NCBI GenBank assembly: GCA_037447295.1
Contig: JBBIGZ010000042.1
Coordinates: 1-24,672, forward strand
Reading direction: 5' to 3'
Length of the DNA stretch: 24,672 bases
Source: 630D-37 sp037447295
GTDB taxonomy: Bacteria; Chloroflexota; Anaerolineae; Anaerolineales; Villigracilaceae
The position numbers were made by a program, and so were the translations under genes. The notes below the pieces were generated by a model that saw only the letters and a list, made by a program, of their open reading frames with translations, searched no databases and was not told the origin of the DNA. Every line of letters starts with the position of its first letter. Position 1 is the stretch's first letter. Positions 15,555 to 21,344 of this stretch are shown here, piece by piece.

Positions 15555-16143
15555 CGAATCGCTGGCCCATCTGGAAGTGGAGGAGATCGCCAGGCGGCTA
15601 CGCGAAAACTTCGCCCATATTCACCCCGGGGATGAAATCCGGCCAACCGAGAAAATTAAATGTGCCGCCGTGTTGGTGCCGCTTCTGAAAGAACAGGGGG
15701 AATGGCATTTATTGTTCACCCGCCGCACCGAGCACGTGGAAAGCCATAAGGGACAGGTTTCCTTCCCAGGCGGCGCCTGTGACCCCGGCGAGACCACACC
15801 AGAAGAAACGGCGCTGCGCGAAGCCGCCGAGGAGATCGGTCTGGGCCCGGCGCGGGTGCGCGTGTTGGGACGCTTGCCTCCTATGATCACCGTGACCCAC
15901 TTTCGTGTTACGCCGGTCGTCGGAGTGATCGAGTGGCCAGCGGTGCTTAGAGTATCCACCATCGAAGTGGCCCGCGTTTTCACCATTCCGCTCACCTGGC
16001 TGGCCGATCCACAAAACCGTTGGGAATTTTATCGTCCCGATCGCGGCGTCTTGCTCGCCTACCATCCCTATGATGGCGAGTTGCTTTGGGGGGCCACCGC
16101 TCGAATGACCCTGATGCTCCTAGAGGCGCTGTTAAAAAAATGA
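15547..16143 (+). CDS. Nudix hydrolase, CoA pyrophosphatase type (NudL/CoAse)
   Basis: The 198-residue Nudix enzyme probably cleaves coenzyme A or acyl-CoA to 3',5'-ADP and phosphopantetheine derivatives. The CoA-subfamily signature is present before the Nudix box: LLFTRRT ... HKGQVSFPGG at 55-76. The Nudix box (75-99) has REAAEEIG and one extra residue between its Glu and Arg compared with the general pattern. E. coli NudL, as I recall it, has the same spacing. It overlaps der by 8 bases. In one operon with coaE, it suggests paired synthesis and turnover of CoA. The last codons (Lys-Lys, AAA AAA) also form the T-run of the opposite-strand rplY terminator. Confidence 0.88.
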   Translation: MSSESLAHLEVEEIARRLRENFAHIHPGDEIRPTEKIKCAAVLVPLLKEQGEWHLLFTRRTEHVESHKGQVSFPGGACDPGETTPEETALREAAEEIGLGPARVRVLGRLPPMITVTHFRVTPVVGVIEWPAVLRVSTIEVARVFTIPLTWLADPQNRWEFYRPDRGVLLAYHPYDGELLWGATARMTLMLLEALLKK

Positions 16144-16169
16144 CAGCCATCCTTCTCGATGGCTGTCAT
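16134..16169 (-). terminator. Intrinsic terminator of rplY, overlapping the Nudix gene end
   Basis: A perfect 12-bp stem pairs 16140-16151 with 16158-16169 (ATGACAGCCATC / GATGGCTGTCAT) around a 6-base loop. On the minus strand it is followed by a run of seven T (16140 down to 16134). On the plus strand no T-run follows, so it serves mainly rplY. Confidence 0.88.
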
Positions 16170-16191
16170 CTCAGAACAGGGAGAGAGTGTT

Positions 16192-16833
16192 TTACTCCTC
16201 TTCGGACTCTTCTTTCTTGCCACGTTCAATGACTTCCGGTTCGGCGGCTTCTTCGGCAGCGGCCTCGCCCTCTTCTTCGGCCTCGGCGGCGGCTGCTACA
16301 ACGATCAGCTCATCCGGATCTTCCAAAATGCGCACCTTATCCGAAACGGGCAGATCGCGCACGTAGATACCATCGCCGATCTCCTTGAGCGCGGCAAGAT
16401 CAACCACAATGCGTTCCGGCAGATCGGAAGGCAGACATTCGATCTCTACCTCGTCCAGGCCGGTGACCAAAACGGCATTGTAGTCCTTGACTGCCGGAGC
16501 CGTGCCGACCAGTTCGATAGCCACGGTCGTGCGGATCTTCTCGGTCAGCGAGACGGCCAGGAAATCCACATGCAATAAGTGTCCCTTGAGCACATCGCGT
16601 TGCTTTTCACGCACCAAGGCCAGATATTCCTTTCCATCGATCTCCAGCGTGACCAGGCTAGAGGTAGAGAGATGTGCCAAGGTCTTCGCCGCCTGATGGG
16701 CATCCAGCAAGATCGGCATGGGATCGAAATGTTTGCCATAGATGATGGCCGGCAGCAAACCTTGCCGCCGCATGGCATTGACTTTTTTCCCGGTCACCTG
16801 CCGGGGTGTGGCTTTGAGAACGACTTTTTCCAT
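16192..16833 (-). CDS. rplY: bL25, large ribosomal subunit protein (CTC family, 5S rRNA-binding)
   Basis: The 213-residue protein is the long two-domain (TL5/CTC) form of bL25. The N-terminal 5S rRNA-binding domain (about 1-92) shows LKATPRQVTGKKVNAMRRQG, LPAIIYGK and LLHVDFLAV. A second beta domain (about 93-185) contains EIECLPSDLPERIVVDL and DGIYVRDLPV. The tail is a run of Glu and Ala (about 186-213), common in this family. The ATG is at 16833-16831 with GAGGAG upstream. The neighbouring gene for an unknown protein lies 98 bases upstream on the same strand, so read-through is possible. Expression ends at the hairpin at 16134-16169. Confidence 0.95.
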   Translation of the reverse strand: MEKVVLKATPRQVTGKKVNAMRRQGLLPAIIYGKHFDPMPILLDAHQAAKTLAHLSTSSLVTLEIDGKEYLALVREKQRDVLKGHLLHVDFLAVSLTEKIRTTVAIELVGTAPAVKDYNAVLVTGLDEVEIECLPSDLPERIVVDLAALKEIGDGIYVRDLPVSDKVRILEDPDELIVVAAAAEAEEEGEAAAEEAAEPEVIERGKKEESEEE

Positions 16834-16931
16834 TTCACACTCCTCGGGCGCCTCTCACTCCCGCCACAGGGAGTTACCTTCGCCCTTTTTAGAAAATCTC
16901 ACCCGGCTTACACCAGGTGGCTATTCACCAA

Positions 16932-17390
16932 TTATGATCTGCTGCAAAACAAGGCGCGACCCAAAAGGTAAAAAAGGCCGGAAAACAAACCGGCCAGCAG
17001 ACCGATGATCACGGCCTCGCGGTGCGAGAACAAGACCTGAACATTCCCTTCAACGTGATCCGCCAACAAAATACCGACACGCGCATCGTTTACCCGAACC
17101 CGTCCGCCACGCAAAACCAAAGCGCGGGTGGAAGTTAGGGCCAACGTACCGCTCTGGGCATAGGCCAGGGAACATTGCTCCAGCGAGGCATTTCCAGCCT
17201 GGAGGGAGAAGATAGCCGATTGATGGGCCTTCAGGTGATCGGCATGTGCTTGTTGAACTGCCGTCTGGCGCATATCCACTTCTTCTGCCCGCAGTTCCTG
17301 CACTCCGCATTGGGAGGCACGTACCATTTCTGCAGCGAGTTGCTCAACATTCGCCTGATAGACATTCACAACTTGCGGCACTTCTGACAT
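16932..17390 (-). CDS. Small membrane-anchored protein of unknown function
   Basis: I do not recognise this 152-residue protein. The N-terminal half (about 1-75) is rich in Val, Ala, Gln and Glu, with spaced hydrophobics (VNVYQANVEQLAAEM, EEVDMRQTAVQQAHADHLK), and could form a helix or a regular beta-roll of short repeats. A middle part (about 75-115) has alternating hydrophobics (SGTLALTSTRALVLRGGRVRV). A C-terminal helix (about 123-145, AVIIGLLAGLFSGLFYLLG) should anchor it in the membrane. The start is the ATG at 17390-17388, preceded by GGAGGG. A longer frame to 17438 would begin upstream of the ribosome site and the predicted transcript start, and is rejected. It has its own strong promoter and a hairpin leader. 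Confidence 0.72.
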   Translation of the reverse strand: MSEVPQVVNVYQANVEQLAAEMVRASQCGVQELRAEEVDMRQTAVQQAHADHLKAHQSAIFSLQAGNASLEQCSLAYAQSGTLALTSTRALVLRGGRVRVNDARVGILLADHVEGNVQVLFSHREAVIIGLLAGLFSGLFYLLGRALFCSRS

Positions 17391-17408
17391 AGCAACCCTC
17401 CAGGCAAA

Positions 17409-17430
17409 AAATGTGCCTCCTTTTGGAGGC
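17409..17430 (-). promoter_or_regulatory. 5'-leader hairpin with T-run, possible attenuator or Shine-Dalgarno switch
   Basis: On the minus strand the leader reads GCCTCC-AAAA-GGAGGC, then ACA and six T, then TGGAGGG and the ATG at 17390. The hairpin plus T-run looks like a small intrinsic terminator between the promoter and the gene. The left arm (CCTCCA) can pair instead with the ribosome site TGGAGG, so two exclusive structures are possible. Confidence 0.5.
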
Positions 17431-17438
17431 GTGACCAA

Positions 17439-17467
17439 ATTGTAGCCGGATCGAAGGGCTACGTCAA
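17439..17467 (-). promoter_or_regulatory. Strong sigma-70-type promoter for the unknown membrane protein
   Basis: On the minus strand TTGACG (17467-17462), 17 bases, then TACAAT (17444-17439). The predicted transcript would begin near 17432, at the foot of the leader hairpin. Confidence 0.75.
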
Positions 17468-17504
17468 GGAAAAAACAACCAAAACCCGCAACATCACATT
17501 TTCA

Positions 17505-17533
17505 TTGACGTTTCCACTTGTTAGCAGTATAAT
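17505..17533 (+). promoter_or_regulatory. Strong sigma-70-type promoter for rplU-rpmA-rpmE
   Basis: TTGACG (17505-17510), a 17-base gap and TATAAT (17528-17533). Transcription should begin near 17540, leaving a leader of about 114 bases. The divergent promoter at 17439-17467 shares the same TTGACG hexamer. Confidence 0.85.
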
Positions 17534-17539
17534 AAGCCC

Positions 17540-17653
17540 GCTTTGCCCCGGCAGAAGGTGCTGGGGCGAGTGTATGTATCCCGGCTTCCCCGGTCGCGCG
17601 CGTTGGATCTCCCGCGTGACGCCCGGCGAAGCGAATGCCAGGAGTAAAAAAGG
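17540..17653 (+). ncRNA. Structured 5' leader of rplU (candidate autoregulatory element)
   Basis: The leader opens with a 9-bp hairpin, 17545-17553 (GCCCCGGCA) with 17559-17567 (TGCTGGGGC, one wobble), loop GAAGG. A second GC-rich region (about 17580-17636) can pair GCTTC and CCGG near 17584-17594 with CCGG and GAAGC near 17624-17635. AGGAG at 17640-17644 precedes the rplU start. Long leaders before ribosomal protein genes often bind the encoded protein. Whether this resembles the known L21 leader cannot be judged by eye. Confidence 0.45.
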
Positions 17654-18007
17654 ATGAGCGAATACGTAATTCTTGAAAGCGGTGGCAAACAATATCGTGC
17701 CGGCGTAGGGGCAACGATCGAAGTGGATCGCCTGCCCAATCAGCCTGGCGAACAGATCGAGTTGGATCGTGTGCTTCTTTTCGCCCATGATGGCGAGGTG
17801 CGTGTGGGCACGCCGTTCGTCGAGGGTGTGACCGTGCGCGCCACGGTGCTGGAGCACTTCAAGGGTCCCAAAGCGATCACTTTCCATTACGAACCGAAGA
17901 AGCGCATCCGCGTGAAGGGTGGGCATCGTCAGCAGTATACCCGCCTGCAGATCGAATCCATTGAGTTTTCAGAAGGCCAAGCGCCTAAGAAAAGCCGCAA
18001 AGGGTAA
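17654..18007 (+). CDS. rplU: bL21, large ribosomal subunit protein
   Basis: The 117-residue ribosomal protein bL21 binds 23S rRNA early in 50S assembly. Family features are the start EYVILESGGKQYRAGVG, EVDRLP, a VLLFAHDGEVRVGTPFVEG strand region and the basic end that includes the YEPKKRIRVKGGHRQQYT signature. The tail (EGQAPKKSRKG) is slightly longer than usual. The ATG has AGGAG nine bases upstream. The bL27 gene follows by 12 bases, the universal rplU-rpmA arrangement. Confidence 0.97.
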   Translation: MSEYVILESGGKQYRAGVGATIEVDRLPNQPGEQIELDRVLLFAHDGEVRVGTPFVEGVTVRATVLEHFKGPKAITFHYEPKKRIRVKGGHRQQYTRLQIESIEFSEGQAPKKSRKG

Positions 18008-18019
18008 ACGGAGGTTCTT

Positions 18020-18283
18020 ATGGCACATAAAAAAGGTGGCGGTTCCAGTCGCAACGGGCGTGACTCTAATTCCAAGCGTTTAGGCGTGAAACGCTATGCC
18101 GGCCAATATGTGCTGGCAGGGAATATCTTGGTACGGCAGCGTGGCACGCGCATTAAGCCCGGTCTGAACGTTGGCATTGGCGGCGATGATACGCTCTTTG
18201 CCCTAACGGATGGCATTGTTCACTTTGACGTGGTCCGCGGCCAAAAGCGTGTTAACGTCATCCCGGTCCTTGAAGAAGCATAA
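18020..18283 (+). CDS. rpmA: bL27, large ribosomal subunit protein
   Basis: The 87-residue bL27 sits at the peptidyl-transferase centre, where its N-terminus reaches the tRNA end. It begins MAHKKGGGSSRNGRDSNSKR, the mature form without the cleavable N-terminal extension found in Firmicutes, and contains GVKRYAGQYVLAGNILVRQRG. Length and all motifs are normal. The ATG follows GGAGG by about 6 bases. Confidence 0.97.
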   Translation: MAHKKGGGSSRNGRDSNSKRLGVKRYAGQYVLAGNILVRQRGTRIKPGLNVGIGGDDTLFALTDGIVHFDVVRGQKRVNVIPVLEEA

Positions 18284-18301
18284 CAAGAGATAGAGGCTCT
18301 T

Positions 18302-18775
18302 ATGAAAGCGAAAATTCACCCCACTTATTATCCGAATGCCCGCGTGATTTGCGCCTGCGGGAACACTTGGACGACCGGGTCCACGAAGAAGGAGATCCAC
18401 GTCGAAATTTGCTCCAAATGCCATCCCTTCTTTACCGGCGAACAGCAACGCATCGTTGATATTGAAGGTCAGGTCGATCGCTTCCAGCGCAAACTTCAGG
18501 CGCGCCAGGCCTACGAGGCCGAACGCGAAGCCCGTGAACGGGAACGTCGCGCCCCATCGCGCCCGATCAGCGATCTGGAACTTGGGGCGCGCGTCGAAAA
18601 GGCGCTGGAAAATGCCGGCATTGCCACCATCGGTCAGCTGATCGAGAAAATGGCCGAAGGAGACGAAGCTCTGCTGGCTATCGAAGGCTTCGGTCGTAAG
18701 GCGCTGATCGATGCCCGTCGCAAATTGCGCTCCCTGGGCTACGAAGTGCCCACACCGCAAGCTCCAGCGGCCTGA
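18302..18775 (+). CDS. rpmE: bL31 fused to a C-terminal domain resembling the RNA polymerase alpha CTD
   Basis: Residues 1-70 are a zinc-type bL31: MKAKIHPTYYP, C17-x-C19, C37-x2-C40 (EICSKCHPFFTG), then VDIEGQVDRFQRKL. bL31 bridges the 50S and 30S heads. Normal length is 65-90 residues, but this product has 157. After a charged helix (about 66-88), residues 90-148 (starting SDLELGARVEKALENAGI) match the alpha-CTD pattern: DLEL..R....L...I..IG.L ... LL...GFGRKAL ... L.SLGY. R97 aligns with the DNA-contacting R265 of E. coli RpoA, and G131-K133 with G296-K298. I infer a helix-hairpin-helix nucleic-acid-binding domain. It is last in the rplU operon, 18 bases after rpmA, and is followed by a strong terminator. 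Confidence 0.93.
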   Translation: MKAKIHPTYYPNARVICACGNTWTTGSTKKEIHVEICSKCHPFFTGEQQRIVDIEGQVDRFQRKLQARQAYEAEREARERERRAPSRPISDLELGARVEKALENAGIATIGQLIEKMAEGDEALLAIEGFGRKALIDARRKLRSLGYEVPTPQAPAA

Positions 18776-18797
18776 TCGGTTGCTCCCTGACCCACCG

Positions 18798-18834
18798 AAG
18801 GCACGAAGAGACGTTCTTCGTGCCTTTTTGTTTC
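18798..18834 (+). terminator. Intrinsic terminator of the rplU-rpmA-rpmE operon
   Basis: A perfect 12-bp stem, 18798-18809 (AAGGCACGAAGA) with 18815-18826, loop GACGT, is followed by TTT-G-TTT. It lies 22 bases after the rpmE stop. Confidence 0.92.
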
Positions 18835-18856
18835 TGTATAAAGAGGTGCCCAAAAT

Positions 18857-19492
18857 TCAGGGCAAGATGCGAAACGTCGAAACCAGATTCTCACCTTCCA
18901 AGGTGGCCGGCGTTAAGCGATAAACCCACCCCTGTCCCAGAAAGAAGTAGCTACAACCAGGAGCGATCAAAGTGGAAGCGCAGATTTCGAGCCCTGATCC
19001 AACCCTGCGGCGCACAAAGGAACTCTCTAGAACTCCGTTGGATTTCAACCAGGACTCCAGAGAGAGGCTATCGCCGAGCGGAAAAATGTGAATCTCCAGG
19101 TCCGCAGACTCCACCCCCTCTTCCACGGCATTGACCATATCGGGACGCAAGATGACAAAAGCCGCAACCGGGCGCGGGTTCAGGCCCTTTAGCCGATCTT
19201 CGGAAACACGGCGGAAGAGAAACGCCACAGGGTATTCGATCGAGAAGCGATAGACGGGATCCTCATAGAGACTCATGGTTATAGAAGCAGGTAAACCGGG
19301 TTCGGCGTTCTTTTCGCCTTCCGCTGCGGCGGGTTGAATCTGACCCTTCTCATCGGAGTCCATCCCCACCGCCGAAGGCATGGGAACCTGCGTCCCGTTT
19401 GATAGAATCACGCCACTCTTTTCGGCGAGCGGCACACAGGCAAAGAGCATTAGCAGAATCAGGAAGATAAAGCGCCAGGTTCTAAAGATCAT
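18857..19492 (-). CDS. Lipoprotein of unknown function, PsbP/Mog1-like fold suspected
   Basis: The 211-residue protein starts with a short hydrophobic signal and a lipobox, LFAC with C19, so it should be lipid-anchored outside the membrane. A low-complexity linker (about 20-70, rich in Ala, Glu, Gly and Pro) leads to one domain (about 72-211). That domain begins SLYEDPVYRFSIEYPVAF, the kind of entry strand (GFSIEYP) seen in PsbP/Mog1-like lipoproteins. Cysteines at about 170 and 179 could form a disulfide. The ATG has AGAGGTG upstream. The gene converges on the rplU operon terminator. No function can be given, and the fold suggestion rests on one motif. Confidence 0.72.
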   Translation of the reverse strand: MIFRTWRFIFLILLMLFACVPLAEKSGVILSNGTQVPMPSAVGMDSDEKGQIQPAAAEGEKNAEPGLPASITMSLYEDPVYRFSIEYPVAFLFRRVSEDRLKGLNPRPVAAFVILRPDMVNAVEEGVESADLEIHIFPLGDSLSLESWLKSNGVLESSFVRRRVGSGLEICASTLIAPGCSYFFLGQGWVYRLTPATLEGENLVSTFRILP

Positions 19493-19657
19493 TCTCGCAC
19501 CTCTTGCGCAAAACCCTGAACGCGAACCGTTTTCTGCATTGAAAGCAAACTCGGTTCTCTCTTCCTAATAAGACATCGAAGAGGCACAAAAAGTTCCCGA
19601 AGGATAGAGTCTCCTGCAAAAACATGTCTTACCCGCCTACGCTCTGCGGAGCGGGGC

Positions 19658-19684
19658 ACGGATAGCACGGATGTTACGGATGAG
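19658..19684. repeat. Three imperfect 9-bp tandem units beginning ACGGAT
   Basis: ACGGATAGC, ACGGATGTT and ACGGATGAG follow each other directly. They lie in the 215-bp gap (19493-19707) between the lipoprotein and acetyltransferase genes. The rest of this gap shows no open frame or clear terminator. Confidence 0.6.
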
Positions 19685-19707
19685 CACAGGCGTTTAAAAA
19701 ATTCGCC

Positions 19708-20493
19708 TTACAAACCGGCCCTCACCGCTTCACAACGCAGGCAATTCGGCTCTGCACAGAGCAAGGCCAACTTATCTTCGGCCAATCGCTCACGCACCAC
19801 CGTCACCAGGTCAACAAGTGGGATGGCCTCCAAGCGGGTTTCACCGAGATAGGCGCAACGCGCCCGGCCTTCCAGGTATGGGCGAATGCCTTCAAATCCC
19901 AAAGAACAGCCGGGAAACCCGGGACAGGCAACCACACCGCGCGGCGTGAGCGCCCAACGCAGAAACTGTTTACGCCCGGCCAGACGTTCGGCATAGTGAA
20001 TGCTGGTATTGACGGTATGATCGACCCCCAAAAGTAGCACCCAGCCCCCCATCTCATGTAGCACCCGAATCGGTGCCAACGGTTCATCTAAGGTCTGGGC
20101 ATGCAGTGCTTTCTCTAACCGAATAGCTGCGAAAGAAAGGATCGGATGGCGGGTGCGTCGGGCAAGCGGATGCCTTCGCAGGACCTCCGGCAATATGCCC
20201 ATGAGGGGATCGGCAGGCAAATCCGGGCGGAAAAACTCCGCCCGGCTGTTGTAAGGTTGCTCTGCCGAATAGTCCACTCCATTTCGGGGCGGTCCCACCC
20301 GCGGCGTGACCATGGTGCGGTACGTAAAGGTCGGCACCAAGATTCCCGAAGCAATCTCCAGGAGGGCAGCTAGTAAGGCTTCCGCACCGCCCTGGATCGG
20401 CCCGATCTTACGCAGCGAGGCATGGACGATCAGCGGCACTCGCGGCAGTTCTAGCAAACGAAGCGCTGCGCGCAGATCGCGGAAGCGCCACAT
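19708..20493 (-). CDS. AAC(3)-family (Antibiotic_NAT) N-acetyltransferase
   Basis: The 261-residue protein belongs to the aminoglycoside 3-N-acetyltransferase fold family. Visible motifs are VHASLRKIGPIQGGAEALL (about 23-41), VPTFTY (about 53-58), PLMGILPE and RHPILSFAA (about 114-122), GGWVLLLGVDHTVNTSIHYAE (about 149-169) and GCSLGFEGI. Family members acetylate amino groups using acetyl-CoA. Many chromosomal ones have unknown substrates and give no resistance. The C-terminus carries a cysteine cluster (C-x4-C-x2-C within LLCAEPNCLRCEAV) that is unusual and could bind metal. It begins 4 bases after the enoyl-CoA hydratase stop, so the two are probably co-transcribed. No resistance phenotype should be assumed. 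Confidence 0.85.
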   Translation of the reverse strand: MWRFRDLRAALRLLELPRVPLIVHASLRKIGPIQGGAEALLAALLEIASGILVPTFTYRTMVTPRVGPPRNGVDYSAEQPYNSRAEFFRPDLPADPLMGILPEVLRRHPLARRTRHPILSFAAIRLEKALHAQTLDEPLAPIRVLHEMGGWVLLLGVDHTVNTSIHYAERLAGRKQFLRWALTPRGVVACPGFPGCSLGFEGIRPYLEGRARCAYLGETRLEAIPLVDLVTVVRERLAEDKLALLCAEPNCLRCEAVRAGL

Positions 20494-20497
20494 TTCA

Positions 20498-21271
20498 TCA
20501 CTTCCCTTTCCACTGCGGTTTCCGCTTTTCGATGAAGGCTTTCATCCCTTCCTTTTGGTCTTCGGTTGCAAAGAGCAAGTAGAAATTACGACGCTCGGCG
20601 GCCAAGCCTTCGGTCAGGCTGGTTTCTAGAGCGGCATTGACGGCTTCCTTTGCCAGGCGCACTGCCAGCGGCGCGCGAGCAGCGATCTCCTCCGCCAGGG
20701 TCAAGGCCTCTTCCAGGTAGCGCTCCACCGGGACGACGCGGTTCACCAGGCCAAATTGCAGCGCTTCCTGGGCGCTCAGCGTACGATTGTTCAACACCAT
20801 TTCCATCGCCAATGCTTTGCCCACGGTGCGCGTCAGGCGCTGGGTGCCGCCAGCACCGGGGATAACGCCAATCGTGATCTCCGGCTGACCGAAACGCGCC
20901 GTCTCCGAGGCAACGATCATATCGCAGGACATGGCCAATTCACATCCGCCGCCCAAGGCCCAGCCGGAAACGGCGGCGATAACCGGTTTCTTGATGCGCC
21001 GAATGCGATCGAATAGGCCAATCGTATCGCGTTCGAGCATCTCTACTGCCGAAGCCTCTACCATCTCTTTGATATCTGCTCCGGCAGCGAACGCCTTTTC
21101 ATTCCCTGCGATCACCATAGCCCCCACTTCCGGATCGGCATCGAAGGCTTCCAGTGCATCCATCAGCTCACTCAGCAAGGTGCGGTTGAGGGCATTCATG
21201 GCCTGCGGACGATTCAGCGTGATCAAACCAACCCGCCCGCGCCGTTCTGTGAGGATGTTTGTATAGGACAT
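20498..21271 (-). CDS. Enoyl-CoA hydratase / crotonase-family protein
   Basis: The 257-residue crotonase hydrates 2-enoyl-CoA to 3-hydroxyacyl-CoA, as in fatty-acid or amino-acid catabolism. The oxyanion-hole segments are FAAGADIKEM (61-70) and ALGGGCELAM (105-114). Both catalytic glutamates of true hydratases are present, E111 (CELAM) and E131 (QPEITIGVIPGAGGTQRL). The length is standard for the hexameric enzyme. GGAGGT lies upstream of the ATG. A TATAAT box at 21316-21311 should drive it, divergently from the histidine kinase. The AAC(3)-like gene follows closely. The exact substrate cannot be told from sequence. Confidence 0.92.
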   Translation of the reverse strand: MSYTNILTERRGRVGLITLNRPQAMNALNRTLLSELMDALEAFDADPEVGAMVIAGNEKAFAAGADIKEMVEASAVEMLERDTIGLFDRIRRIKKPVIAAVSGWALGGGCELAMSCDMIVASETARFGQPEITIGVIPGAGGTQRLTRTVGKALAMEMVLNNRTLSAQEALQFGLVNRVVPVERYLEEALTLAEEIAARAPLAVRLAKEAVNAALETSLTEGLAAERRNFYLLFATEDQKEGMKAFIEKRKPQWKGK

Positions 21272-21310
21272 AAGAGGACCTCCGAAAGAAAAATTTGCGA
21301 TCCTGCACTC

Positions 21311-21316
21311 ATTATA
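21311..21316 (-). promoter_or_regulatory. -10 box (TATAAT) of the enoyl-CoA hydratase transcript
   Basis: The minus strand reads TATAAT from 21316 to 21311, about 40 bases before the start codon. The -35 position (TCTAAG, 21339-21334, 17-base gap) is weak and overlaps the opposite -10 box. Confidence 0.55.
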
Positions 21317-21329
21317 AATCTGTTTCAGG

Positions 21330-21335
21330 TATACT
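21330..21335 (+). promoter_or_regulatory. -10 box (TATACT) of the histidine kinase transcript
   Basis: TATACT ends 9 bases before the kinase ATG at 21345, so transcription would start about 2-4 bases before the start codon and the mRNA would be nearly leaderless. No ribosome-binding site is seen. No good -35 is present. Confidence 0.45.
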
Positions 21336-21344
21336 TAGAGATTG

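Noticed and set aside
16857..16874. 6-bp hairpin (ACTCCC / GGGAGT) in the rplY leader as a regulatory element
   Set aside because: Short, with a plain loop and no extension, and likely to occur by chance. No supporting alternative pairing was found.
18203..18853. 216-residue antisense frame across rpmA and rpmE
   Set aside because: Opposite two certain ribosomal protein genes and running through their terminator. No ribosome site.
19701..19725. Terminator after the AAC(3)-like gene (AGGCG / CGCCT around a T-rich loop)
   Set aside because: Only a 5-bp stem with an 11-base loop and no T-run after the stem, so it is too weak to call.
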